Program-made: the position numbers and the translations under genes
Shown: piece after piece, positions 1-6,388 of the stretch
Position numbering within the stretch: the first letter of the stretch is position 1
Layout: the number at the start of each line of letters is the position of its first letter
Notes under the pieces: model-generated
Told to the model about the DNA's origin: nothing
Seen by the model: the letters and a program-made list of their open reading frames with translations, nothing else
The model's database searches: none
Source of the DNA: an uncultured Lachnospiraceae bacterium
Lineage (GTDB): Bacteria > Bacillota > Clostridia > Lachnospirales > Lachnospiraceae
Assembly (NCBI GenBank): GCA_902783765.1
Contig: CACZSB010000042.1
Location: 1-14,157, forward strand
Reading direction: 5' to 3'
Length of the DNA: 14,157 nucleotides

Positions 1-262
1 AACGGTGACTGGACTATCCGGACCTACCGGGAGAGATATCTGCAACTTAAGACCAAATATCCGAACTACAATTGGTGGTCAGCAGTATAAGGGGCTGGAC
101 TCGCCGGTGGTCATTCTGACAGACATCAACCACTTCTATTATGCCAACCAGAAGATGACCCTTTATGTGGGCATGAGCCGGGCCAAGAGTCTTTTATATG
201 TACTGGCACGGGAAAAGACTTATAAGGATATACGGGAATATAGCAAAATGCAGGAAGTCTGA
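1..262 (+). CDS. C-terminal fragment of a UvrD/Rep-like (superfamily 1) helicase, 5' end outside the window or disrupted
   Basis: The stretch from about position 85 to the stop at 260-262 encodes a typical UvrD_C_2 ending: a QYKGLDSPVVILTDI segment, which matches the helicase motif usually written FKGLE-P-VVI, then a YVGMSRAK segment, which matches motif VI, where the Arg contacts the ATP gamma-phosphate. Family knowledge makes this the extreme C-terminus of an ATP-dependent DNA helicase or a related NTPase. The frame is open to the window edge, with a GTG at 5-7, but the residues before about position 80 do not look helicase-like. Frame 1 over 1-90 encodes a more protein-like 29-residue tail ending in TAA. 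The gene may therefore be a remnant joined to unrelated sequence. The motif identification is fairly sure; whether the gene is intact is not. Confidence 0.55.
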   Translation, partial: TVTGLSGPTGRDICNLRPNIRTTIGGQQYKGLDSPVVILTDINHFYYANQKMTLYVGMSRAKSLLYVLAREKTYKDIREYSKMQEV

Positions 263-339
263 TGGTGAACTTATTCATGGAAGGATTCTGCAGAATGCCG
301 GATTACTTCTCAGCCCTGCCCCGGAAATACTGCCAGTAA

Positions 340-373
340 AAACCGAGCTGTCATGCATACAACAGCTCGGTTT
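340..373 (-). terminator. Rho-independent terminator between convergent genes
   Basis: A perfect 12-bp inverted repeat (AAACCGAGCTGT at 340-351, ACAGCTCGGTTT at 362-373) encloses a 10-nt loop. Read on the minus strand it ends in a run of five T, which suits the end of the transporter operon whose stop lies about 105 bp upstream. On the plus strand the T tail is short and interrupted, so it probably also works weakly for the helicase fragment. The rest of 263-477 shows no gene that I can support. Confidence 0.75.
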
Positions 374-477
374 CCGGTTTGACCAATCAAGCAGACAGAT
401 GCCCGGATTGTTTTTGAATCAAATCTTTCTTACGGGCATCGGCCAAAAGGTCGCCTCCGTCTCTGTAAACAATTCAT

Positions 478-2619
478 TTACGGATACACTCCCCTTTCTT
501 CCCACATTTCCTCCTCTTCCCTTTCGTACAGGGGCTGGAGCAATTCGGGCAGATGATCACTGGAGAACCAGACAACGAGCCAGTCGTCGTATATGGCCGT
601 ATAATCCTGTATTTGCAAACAGATAGTGAAGGCCCCGGGCTTTAAGGGATTGTTCTTGATTCCCTCCAGCATGTCCGCCAGCTTGGCAGTCATATCCTTG
701 CTTATATTGCCATATCCCTCCAGCTTGTCGAGAAACTCAGGATCATTTTGAGCATTTTCCGTCACATACCAATATGCCCTCAGATTTTCTCCCTCGTCAG
801 AAATAATGGACATCTGGATATCTCCCCAATTCATCTGCCGGATTCTCTGAATTATTATTTCCCGCTGGTTGGCACTGGCCTGCTCCAAAATGCTCATATA
901 TCGGGCGTAGCTTTCCGGAAGCCGGGGGGTAAAGGGAATTCTCAAATGCATATCGGTGCCCCGGTCTCTGATGTGGAGCGTCAGACGGGGGAGGTCTTCA
1001 GTATTCCGGAGAATATCGATCCACTCTTCCAGGGGAAGCTTTTCCGCCTCCTGACGCATAATCTGGTAACAGCCCAAGAGGTCTTTCTGGTAGTTCTGGG
1101 ACGGCAGCGTCTTCATACCGTTCCAGTTGGTTATGGTACAGTAGTTTCCGGATGTTTCTGCCGACGGCAGCTTAGTATAAATGGCCTGGTAGGCGGCATT
1201 GGCGCTGAGTAGCCGAAGAATCTCTTCTTCCTCCTGGTCCTGCAGATAGATAATGCGGAAACGCTCCTGGCCCCGGGTTTTGACGCCCACGGTCATGGTT
1301 CTTGTGAGGCGTTCGTAGCGCTCGCTGTCCCCGCTGCTTCCTCTTTTAAGACATTTGCTGATGAGCGTCAGCAGCTGCGGATCGTCAAAACGGAGACGCT
1401 TAACCGCATCGTCAAAATAGTCCACGGTTTCGTAATTCCAATTATAACCGTTTAGATTCAGTAAACGGACATGGCTGATTTCCTCTGCCTTGGGCTGAAA
1501 GGCCCGAACCCGATTTTCTGCCAGATGAAGGCCCCCTAAAGCCAGCAGGCACAGCAAAGGCAGCACCAGCAGAGAAGGCAGCGCTTCCTTTAAGGCGGCC
1601 ATCCGCCGGGAAGCCAAAAGCTCATACAGGAAGAAGACCATGGCGGCAATCAGCAGCAGCACCAGCACCCCAAAAAGTTCCATGGAATCCAGGGAACGAT
1701 GATGACTCATGTACAGGATGCTCACTGCGAACATGGCCACGATAAAGGACAGGGTCAGACGAATGATGGCCCCGGCGGTCCGGCTCACCGCCGGAGACTC
1801 TGCCGCTTCGCTTTTTCGCTTGTGGAAGAGGAAGGCGGCCAGGGCGCCCATCAGCAGGCTTGCCCCCAGGGTATAAATAATGCTGCTGAAGCTGTGGAGG
1901 GACCGTATCATCTCCGCACCGTCCCCACTCATGCCACCGAAAATCACAGCCGTTACCAGATTGATCTGGTAATTCAGGGGGAAGGGCAGGTGGGCGATGG
2001 AAATAAGCTGGGTGCATTCCGCAACCAGGGCGCTGAAAAACATCAGGATCCCCCGGGGGGCAAAGCAGATCAGCAGGGCTGCCATCAGGTTGCTGAAAGC
2101 GGTGCCGCTGATGGCCATGGCGCAGGCGGTGACCGTTGCCACATATAGGCCGGCCACCAGCATACTGAAACAGAAAACCATCAGTTCCCCGAAATTGGGG
2201 TTGAAGTAGCCGGGAAAGCAGAGGGTGGTCACATAGCTGACCAGCATGCTGCCAAAGGAAATGATGGCCAGGTGGCTGGCCACGGCGGCAAAAAAGCTGG
2301 TGAAAACGCAGACCCGGGATTGGGGGATGGCGTGATAAAAATCACTGCTTTTTCGTTCCGTGGTGAAGTGAAAGGCCCGAAGGGTCAGAACAGGGGCCGC
2401 CACCATAAAGACGGAAAAGATAATGGGCTGCAAGCTCAGACCGCCGCTGCTTAAGGGCAGAATGAAATCAAGATTCTGATAGTGATCCAAATTTATCACC
2501 CGCCCCGCCGTGGTGAGGAGTCCGGTCAGAGCATTGATAATCAAAAAGAAGATGGCGGGCACCTGCAGCTGCCGCAGGCCCTCCCGGTACAGTTTTACAT
2601 CAAATTTATGCTTTTTCAT
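478..2619 (-). CDS. ABC-2-type transporter permease with large soluble C-terminal domain (YtrC/D-like)
   Basis: This 713-residue protein is the membrane subunit of an ABC exporter. About nine hydrophobic segments are visible, near residues 20-38, 62-82, 102-130, 145-172, 175-200, 245-265, 283-304, 314-336 and 345-367. An ERKSSDFYHAIPQSR stretch (88-102) after the second segment resembles the conserved loop of ABC-2 permeases, where a SLP-x-SR-like motif is common. Residues 368-713 are hydrophilic and rich in charged residues, with an acidic C-terminus; this is much larger than in a plain ABC-2 permease and could be an extracytoplasmic sensing domain like those of some YtrC-type proteins. The start overlaps the ATPase stop by ATGA, so translation is probably coupled. 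The substrate cannot be read from sequence; relatives respond to cell-wall antibiotics. Confidence 0.8.
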   Translation of the reverse strand: MKKHKFDVKLYREGLRQLQVPAIFFLIINALTGLLTTAGRVINLDHYQNLDFILPLSSGGLSLQPIIFSVFMVAAPVLTLRAFHFTTERKSSDFYHAIPQSRVCVFTSFFAAVASHLAIISFGSMLVSYVTTLCFPGYFNPNFGELMVFCFSMLVAGLYVATVTACAMAISGTAFSNLMAALLICFAPRGILMFFSALVAECTQLISIAHLPFPLNYQINLVTAVIFGGMSGDGAEMIRSLHSFSSIIYTLGASLLMGALAAFLFHKRKSEAAESPAVSRTAGAIIRLTLSFIVAMFAVSILYMSHHRSLDSMELFGVLVLLLIAAMVFFLYELLASRRMAALKEALPSLLVLPLLCLLALGGLHLAENRVRAFQPKAEEISHVRLLNLNGYNWNYETVDYFDDAVKRLRFDDPQLLTLISKCLKRGSSGDSERYERLTRTMTVGVKTRGQERFRIIYLQDQEEEEILRLLSANAAYQAIYTKLPSAETSGNYCTITNWNGMKTLPSQNYQKDLLGCYQIMRQEAEKLPLEEWIDILRNTEDLPRLTLHIRDRGTDMHLRIPFTPRLPESYARYMSILEQASANQREIIIQRIRQMNWGDIQMSIISDEGENLRAYWYVTENAQNDPEFLDKLEGYGNISKDMTAKLADMLEGIKNNPLKPGAFTICLQIQDYTAIYDDWLVVWFSSDHLPELLQPLYEREEEEMWEERGVYP

Positions 2620-3539
2620 GCGCTTACTTCCTCCCCGCCGCGGCCCAATACATCCTCAAAGGAATAGCCCAGCTGTTTCATTTCATAGGTAAAGACTTCT
2701 TCCAGACTCAGGGGCACCAGATCCAGCAGTACCGGATTCATCACCCGCAGCCGACCCAGGGTCTCGTCCTTTTCTCCTCGGATAATCAGCTGAGCCACGG
2801 AGCCTGTTTGTTCGTAATTCATCAGGGGCAGGCCGCTGAAGTCGTGCTGGCCGAAGGGCCGGTTAAAGGCAATCTGCACCTTAAAGAGGCTGGTTTTCAG
2901 GTTCTGGACTTCGCTTTGGAGCAGCAGACCGCCCTCGTGGAGCAGGGCCAGCTGATCGCAGGTGTCCTCCAGCTCCCGCAGGGAATGGGAGGTGACGATG
3001 GCGGCGGCCTGGCGCTCCGTCACTTCCTGGCAGATCAGTCCCTTCACCAGAGACCGCATGACAGGGTCCAGCCCGTCGAAGGTCTCGTCGAAAAAGTAGT
3101 AATCCGGATGGCAGGAGAGGGCCAGGATAATGGCCGCCTGCCGGCGCATGCCCTTGGAGAAGTTCCGCAAAGGGCTTTTGGTGTCCAGGCGAAAGCTTTT
3201 GGCCAGCTGCAAAAAGTGCCGGTGGTCAAAGGAGGGATAAATGGCGCTGTAGCAGCGGGCCATCCGCTCCATATGGGCCCCGGGCAGGAAATAAAGATCG
3301 TCGGGCACAAAGACCATGCGGCTTTTTACGCTGGGGTTATCGAAAACCGGCTGACCGTCAATCAGTACGTTCCCCGCCTCGGGCCGGTAGATGCCGGTAA
3401 TCAGACGCAGAAAAGTGGATTTTCCCGCGCCGTTGGATCCCACCATGCCGTAAATGGAGCCCCGGGGGATGCGGCAGCTGATATGGTCCACCGCCGGCTT
3501 TTTTTGAAATATTTTGGTAAGATTTTGTGTTTCGATCAT
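2616..3539 (-). CDS. ABC transporter ATP-binding protein (YtrB-like)
   Basis: This 307-residue cytoplasmic ATPase should power the permease encoded next to it. Visible motifs are Walker A GSNGAGKST (34-42), a degenerate signature NFSKGMRRQ (126-134) in place of LSGGQ, Walker B ending in FFDE with a following TFDGLDP D-loop region (149-159), and the switch histidine in TSHSLRE (His185). The Walker B glutamate is present, so hydrolysis is likely; the usual Pro-Thr after Asp-Glu is replaced by Thr-Phe. A C-terminal extension of about 90 residues follows the ATPase core, as in drug and bacteriocin export ATPases. The start overlaps the repressor stop and its own stop overlaps the permease start, both as ATGA. 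The family call is secure; the exported substrate is unknown. Confidence 0.88.
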   Translation of the reverse strand: MIETQNLTKIFQKKPAVDHISCRIPRGSIYGMVGSNGAGKSTFLRLITGIYRPEAGNVLIDGQPVFDNPSVKSRMVFVPDDLYFLPGAHMERMARCYSAIYPSFDHRHFLQLAKSFRLDTKSPLRNFSKGMRRQAAIILALSCHPDYYFFDETFDGLDPVMRSLVKGLICQEVTERQAAAIVTSHSLRELEDTCDQLALLHEGGLLLQSEVQNLKTSLFKVQIAFNRPFGQHDFSGLPLMNYEQTGSVAQLIIRGEKDETLGRLRVMNPVLLDLVPLSLEEVFTYEMKQLGYSFEDVLGRGGEEVSA

Positions 3540-3922
3540 TTTTGATCAAAGCCTCCTTCATTCGTAAAGACTTCATTCAGGGCCTTTTCCATGGCGCTTT
3601 GGTCCAAACCGTAGCTTTTCAGGGTTTGGGCCTGGATTTTGAATTCATTGAGCAGCCGGTCCCGGTATAGGGTGGCCGTTTCTGCCACGTCATGGCGGAT
3701 AAAAATGCCCCGGCCTGCGGCCGATACGGTGATGCCCCGTCGTTCCAGCTCCGTAAAAGCCTTTTGGATGGTATTGGGATTCAGCGACAGGGACAAAGAC
3801 AGCTGACGGACCGAGGGCAGCTGGTCTCCGGGCTTTAGGATGCCCGTGAGCACGAAGCGCTCTGTCTGGGTCACAATCTGTTCGTAAACCGGCGTTCGCG
3901 ACATGATATCGATCTGATACAT
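3536..3922 (-). CDS. GntR-family repressor, YtrA subfamily
   Basis: This 128-residue protein has an N-terminal winged helix-turn-helix at about residues 10-78, including GDQLPSVRQLSLSLSLNPNT, TIQKAFTELERRGI and the wing AAGRGIFI. A short helical tail of about 50 residues follows. That size and the absence of a large ligand-binding domain are typical of YtrA-type regulators, which sit first in ABC transporter operons and repress them. It overlaps the ATPase by ATGA. The ribosome binding site AGGAGGTG on the minus strand (about 3925-3932) is a full anti-SD match, 4 nt or fewer from the ATG depending on how it is measured. A palindrome over its own promoter predicts autorepression. The signal that relieves repression is unknown. 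Confidence 0.9.
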   Translation of the reverse strand: MYQIDIMSRTPVYEQIVTQTERFVLTGILKPGDQLPSVRQLSLSLSLNPNTIQKAFTELERRGITVSAAGRGIFIRHDVAETATLYRDRLLNEFKIQAQTLKSYGLDQSAMEKALNEVFTNEGGFDQK

Positions 3923-3945
3923 GACACCTCCTTTTCCGTTGGCGA

Positions 3946-3978
3946 ACCAACTGTACTATGCATGGTAGCACACTTGGT
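3946..3978. promoter_or_regulatory. Candidate operator of the YtrA-like repressor (33-bp interrupted palindrome)
   Basis: ACCAA-c-TGTACTA (3946-3958) is mirrored by TAGCACA-c-TTGGT (3966-3978) around a 7-bp spacer. Twelve of 14 arm positions are complementary. The dyad overlaps the -10 box and the predicted start of the operon promoter, so a bound dimer would block polymerase. Assignment to the adjacent repressor is inferred from position and symmetry. Confidence 0.7.
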
Positions 3979-4004
3979 ATAGCATGGCCCATCCCCCTTG
4001 TCAA
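3976..4004 (-). promoter_or_regulatory. Sigma-A promoter of the GntR/ABC operon
   Basis: On the minus strand TTGACA (3999-4004) and TATACC (3976-3981) are separated by exactly 17 bp. The -35 is perfect and the -10 has four of six consensus bases. Transcription should start near 3969, inside the palindrome, leaving a leader of about 47 nt before the repressor ATG. Confidence 0.8.
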
Positions 4005-4057
4005 GCCCTTTGCACAAAAAACTTTTCGGAAATAGGGAAAAAGCCGCCTGAAATCCG

Positions 4058-4086
4058 TTGACAGGGCTTTATTCTTCTGTTATAGT
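4058..4086 (+). promoter_or_regulatory. Sigma-A promoter of the rpmG-secE-nusG-rplKA operon
   Basis: TTGACA (4058-4063), a 17-bp spacer and TATAGT (4081-4086) form a near-consensus promoter. A/T-rich sequence upstream (about 4012-4045) could act as an UP element. The start is predicted near 4093, giving a leader of about 69 nt before rpmG. It diverges from the transporter promoter. Confidence 0.85.
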
Positions 4087-4093
4087 AACGAAG

Positions 4094-4139
4094 CCGCTTT
4101 TCCGGTTCTTTTTTTTCGTATGGAATTGGAACCGGGCGG
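4094..4139 (+). promoter_or_regulatory. 5' leader stem-loop of the rpmG operon
   Basis: CCGC (4094-4097) pairs with GCGG (4136-4139), and CCGGTTC (4102-4108) pairs with GAACCGG (4129-4135). This leaves a four-T bulge and a 20-nt loop containing a run of eight T. It begins at the predicted transcript start and ends 10 nt before the rpmG GGAGG. It could stabilise the mRNA or affect ribosome loading; it fits no leader class that I recognise. Confidence 0.45.
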
Positions 4140-4161
4140 TCAACTAAAGGGAGGATGCGAA

Positions 4162-4311
4162 ATGCGTACCAAAATTACCTTGTCCTGCACGGAATGCAAG
4201 CAGAGAAACTACAACACCACTAAGGAAAAGAAGAACCATCCCGACCGGATGGAAACCAAAAAGTATTGCCCCAGATGTAAGCGTCACACGCTGCACAGAG
4301 AGACCAAATAA
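4162..4311 (+). CDS. rpmG: 50S ribosomal protein L33
   Basis: This 49-residue basic protein of the large ribosomal subunit matches L33 over its whole length (MRTKITLSCTEC..., then ...KKYCPRCKRHTLHRETK). Two Cys-x2-Cys pairs (CTEC at 9-12 and CPRC at about 36-39) form the zinc ribbon, so this is the zinc-binding C+ form; many Firmicutes also carry zinc-free copies used under zinc limitation. The ATG at 4162 follows AGGGAGG at 4148-4154 with 7-nt spacing. An in-frame ATG at 4120 lacks a ribosome binding site and would add 14 non-conserved residues. It is first in the rpmG-secE-nusG-rplK-rplA operon, a common Firmicutes order, and lies 12 bp before secE. Confidence 0.95.
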   Translation: MRTKITLSCTECKQRNYNTTKEKKNHPDRMETKKYCPRCKRHTLHRETK

Positions 4312-4323
4312 TCGGAGTTAGTC

Positions 4324-4533
4324 ATGGCGGAAGAAAAAAACCAGGAGGCCGTTGGCGTTAAGAAGACCAGCTTTTTTAAGAGCGTCAAGGCAGATTTCAA
4401 AAAGATCATCTGGCCCAAGCGGGAATCCGTGGCCAAGGAAACCGGCGCCGTGGTATTTTTCGGAGTGGTGCTGGGCGTGCTCATCGCCGTCATCGATGCG
4501 GTGGTCCGCTTTGGTCTGGGCCTGATCATGTAG
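4324..4533 (+). CDS. secE: Preprotein translocase subunit SecE
   Basis: This 69-residue protein is the small membrane subunit that clamps SecY in the Sec protein-export channel. It has the short single-span form normal for Gram-positive bacteria. A charged N-terminus is followed by the amphipathic helix FFKSVKADFKKIIWPKRES (about 17-36), whose KKIIWP core is diagnostic, and by one transmembrane helix (about 43-67). GGAG at 4314-4317 lies 6 nt before the ATG. The stop codon TAG is part of the AGGAG that serves nusG, so the two genes are very tightly packed. Placement between rpmG and nusG is the usual one. Confidence 0.95.
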   Translation: MAEEKNQEAVGVKKTSFFKSVKADFKKIIWPKRESVAKETGAVVFFGVVLGVLIAVIDAVVRFGLGLIM

Positions 4534-4542
4534 GAGCAGGGA

Positions 4543-5058
4543 ATGGCAGAAGCAAACTGGTACGTGGTCCATACTTATTCGGGCTACGAAAATAAAGTAA
4601 AAGCCGACCTGGAAAAGACCATCGAGAACCGGGGTTTGGAGGATGTGATTCTGGAAGTAGCCGTCCCCATGCAGGATGTGGTGGAGGTGAAGGACGGTAT
4701 CAAGCGGGTAACACAAAAGAAGATGTTTCCCAGCTATGTGATCGTCCACATGGTCATGAACGATGACACCTGGTATGTGGTTCGGAACACCCGGGGCGTT
4801 ACCGGCTTCGTGGGTCCGGGGAGCAAACCGGTGCCACTTTCCCAGGAGGAAGTGGATCGCATGGGCATCCATGCCGAGGACCTGGTGGTGGATTTCAAGG
4901 TGGGCGATACGGTCACCGTGATTTCCGGTGTCTGGGAAGGCACCGCCGGTGTTATGAAAGTCATCAACGAAGGGAAGCAGAGCGTGACCATTCACGTGGA
5001 CATGTTCGGCCGTCCCACCCCCGTGGAGCTGGCCTTCACGGAAGTCAAACGTTTATAA
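4543..5058 (+). CDS. nusG: Transcription termination/antitermination factor NusG
   Basis: This 171-residue factor binds the RNA polymerase clamp, influences pausing and Rho-dependent termination, and can couple transcription to translation. The NGN domain spans about residues 5-110 (NWYVVHTYSGYE, then the MFPSYVIVHM strand and the NTRGVTGFVG segment). The C-terminal KOW domain covers about 118-171 (FKVGDTVTVISG, FGRPTPVEL). The usual GPF turn of the KOW domain reads GVW here. Length is normal and no DII insertion is seen. The ATG follows AGGAG at 4532-4536, which overlaps the secE stop. The next gene, rplK, lies 69 bp downstream after two possible hairpins. Confidence 0.97.
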   Translation: MAEANWYVVHTYSGYENKVKADLEKTIENRGLEDVILEVAVPMQDVVEVKDGIKRVTQKKMFPSYVIVHMVMNDDTWYVVRNTRGVTGFVGPGSKPVPLSQEEVDRMGIHAEDLVVDFKVGDTVTVISGVWEGTAGVMKVINEGKQSVTIHVDMFGRPTPVELAFTEVKRL

Positions 5059-5104
5059 GTGGGAGAGGACCCTTCTCCTCGCACCACAAAACCGGCTTTG
5101 CCGG
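5059..5104 (+). promoter_or_regulatory. Two hairpins in the nusG-rplK spacer, possible translational control site
   Basis: GTGG (5059-5062) with CCAC (5084-5087) and GAGGA (5065-5069) with TCCTC (5076-5080) form one stem with an internal loop. CCGGC-ttt-GCCGG (5092-5104) forms a second, perfect one. CTCCT at 5075-5079 could instead pair with the rplK ribosome binding site AGGAG (5114-5118). No T run follows, so it is not a clear terminator. L1 autoregulation near rplK is known in other bacteria; applying it here is inference. Confidence 0.4.
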
Positions 5105-5127
5105 AATATATTTAGGAGGCGCCGATT

Positions 5128-5553
5128 ATGGCAAAAAAGGTTTTAGCTTTTATCAAGCTGCAGATCCCCGCCGGCAAGGCAACGCCGGCTCCGCCCGTGG
5201 GCCCCGCTTTGGGTCAGCACGGTCTGAACATTGTCCAGTTCACCAAGGAATTCAACGCCCGCACCGCCAATGAAGGGGACACCATCATCCCGGTGGTGAT
5301 CACCGTTTATGCGGACCGGACCTTCTCCTTTGTGACCAAGACCCCTCCCGCCGCCGTTTTGCTGAAGAAGGCTGCCAAGATCCAGTCCGGGTCTGGCGCC
5401 CCCAACAAAACCAAGGTGGCTACCATCAAACGGGCTGACGCCCAGAAGATCGCCGAGCAGAAAATGGCCGATCTGAACGCCGCCAGCATCGAAGCCGCCA
5501 CCAGCATGATCGCCGGCACCGCCCGGAGCATGGGTATCGTGGTGGAAGATTAA
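5128..5553 (+). CDS. rplK: 50S ribosomal protein L11
   Basis: This 141-residue protein forms the base of the ribosomal stalk at the GTPase-associated centre, where it binds 23S rRNA with L10 and is the target region of thiostrepton-type antibiotics. The N-terminal domain shows IKLQIPAGKATPAPPVGPALGQHGLNI (9-35), containing the conserved Pro-rich stretch. The C-terminal RNA-binding domain includes KTPPAAVLLKKAA and the helix ending GTARSMGI. Length is exactly typical. AGGAGG at 5114-5119 lies 8 nt before the ATG. It is followed by rplA after an 11-bp gap, and the two are probably co-translated. Confidence 0.97.
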   Translation: MAKKVLAFIKLQIPAGKATPAPPVGPALGQHGLNIVQFTKEFNARTANEGDTIIPVVITVYADRTFSFVTKTPPAAVLLKKAAKIQSGSGAPNKTKVATIKRADAQKIAEQKMADLNAASIEAATSMIAGTARSMGIVVED

Positions 5554-5564
5554 GGAGGAAGGCC

Positions 5565-6263
5565 ATGTTTAGAAGCAAAAAGTATAAGGAAGCTGCTGCC
5601 AGCTTCGATCGTACCCAGGTTTATGATGCGGATGCCGCCATTGCACAGGTCAAGAAAATGGCCTCCGCCAAGTTTGATGAAACCGTGGAAGTCCACCTGC
5701 GCACAGGCTGCGACGGCCGTCATGCGGATCAGCAGATTCGTGGGGCCGTGGTGCTGCCTCACGGCACCGGCAAAACCGTCCGGGTGCTGGTCTTTGCCAA
5801 GGGCTTAAAGGCCGATGAGGCCGAGGCTGCCGGTGCGGATCACGTGGGCGGCGAGGAGCTGATTCCCAAGATCCAGAACGACGGCTGGCTGGATTTCGAC
5901 GTGGTGGTGGCCACCCCCGACATGATGGGCGTGGTGGGCCGTCTGGGCCGTGTCTTAGGTCCCAAGGGCCTGATGCCCAACCCCAAGGCGGGCACCGTGA
6001 CCATGGATGTGGCCAAGGCCATCGAAGAGATCAAGGCCGGTAAAATCGAGTACCGTCTGGATAAGGCCAATATCATTCATGTGCCCATCGGCAAGGTTTC
6101 CTTCTCCGAGGAAAACCTGATGGATAACTTCAACGCGGTGGTGGGCGCCATTGTAAAAGCCCGTCCCGCCGCTGTGAAGGGCGCCTTCTTAAAGAGCGTT
6201 ACCGTGGCTTCCACCATGGGCCCCGGGGTGAAGGTGAATACTGTCAAGTTGCTGAACGCCTGA
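5565..6263 (+). CDS. rplA: 50S ribosomal protein L1
   Basis: This 232-residue protein of the L1 stalk binds 23S rRNA near the E site and helps release deacylated tRNA. In several bacteria it also represses its own operon by binding the mRNA. Diagnostic stretches are ADQQIRGAVVLPHGTGKT, the GRLGRVLGPKGLMPNPKAGTV loop and the C-terminal KGAFLKSVTVASTMGPGV segment. The usual GVDPR before ADQQ reads GCDGR here, a small unusual substitution. AAGGAGGAAGG at 5552-5562 overlaps the rplK stop and leads directly to the ATG. It is the last gene before the terminator at 6283-6325. Confidence 0.97.
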   Translation: MFRSKKYKEAAASFDRTQVYDADAAIAQVKKMASAKFDETVEVHLRTGCDGRHADQQIRGAVVLPHGTGKTVRVLVFAKGLKADEAEAAGADHVGGEELIPKIQNDGWLDFDVVVATPDMMGVVGRLGRVLGPKGLMPNPKAGTVTMDVAKAIEEIKAGKIEYRLDKANIIHVPIGKVSFSEENLMDNFNAVVGAIVKARPAAVKGAFLKSVTVASTMGPGVKVNTVKLLNA

Positions 6264-6282
6264 TCCATATTTTATGTATCTC

Positions 6283-6325
6283 AATGCCGGGTTTCCGCTT
6301 CCCATACGAGAAATCCGGCATTTTC
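6283..6325 (+). terminator. Rho-independent terminator of the rpmG-rplA operon
   Basis: AATGCCGGGTTT (6283-6294) pairs with AAATCCGGCATT (6311-6322) through 12 positions, including one G-U pair, with a 16-nt loop. TTTTCC follows the stem. It lies 20 nt after the rplA stop and 30 nt before the next promoter, so it separates rplKA from rplJL. Confidence 0.85.
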
Positions 6326-6353
6326 CTTTCCTGCGCCAAGAATCAAAAAAAGC

Positions 6354-6382
6354 TTGACATAGGATGGATTCTATGATAAAAG
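6354..6382 (+). promoter_or_regulatory. Promoter of the L10 leader-rplJL operon
   Basis: TTGACA (6354-6359) lies 17 bp before TAAAAG (6377-6382). The -10 matches four of six positions and is preceded by TGA, an extended -10 element. An A-rich block (6344-6351) upstream may be an UP element. Transcription should start near 6389, at the beginning of the leader RNA. Confidence 0.75.
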
Positions 6383-6388
6383 AAGCAT

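Noticed and set aside
198..626. Open frame spanning the helicase end, the terminator and the permease 3' end
   Set aside because: It crosses a strong terminator hairpin and two genes, and the peptide resembles nothing I recognise.
748..1212. Plus-strand open frame opposite the permease gene
   Set aside because: It is a shadow of a clearly coding minus-strand gene, with no protein-family features and no ribosome binding site. The same applies to other long opposite-strand frames, such as 2808-3545 and 4318-4995.
4120..4161. Upstream in-frame ATG for rpmG
   Set aside because: It is preceded by a T run without a ribosome binding site, and the extra 14 residues do not belong to L33.
5092..5104. 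CCGGC-ttt-GCCGG as a terminator between nusG and rplK
   Set aside because: The stem is only 5 bp and is followed by AATATATTT rather than a T run. Ending transcription there would cut off rplK-rplA, which have no promoter of their own.
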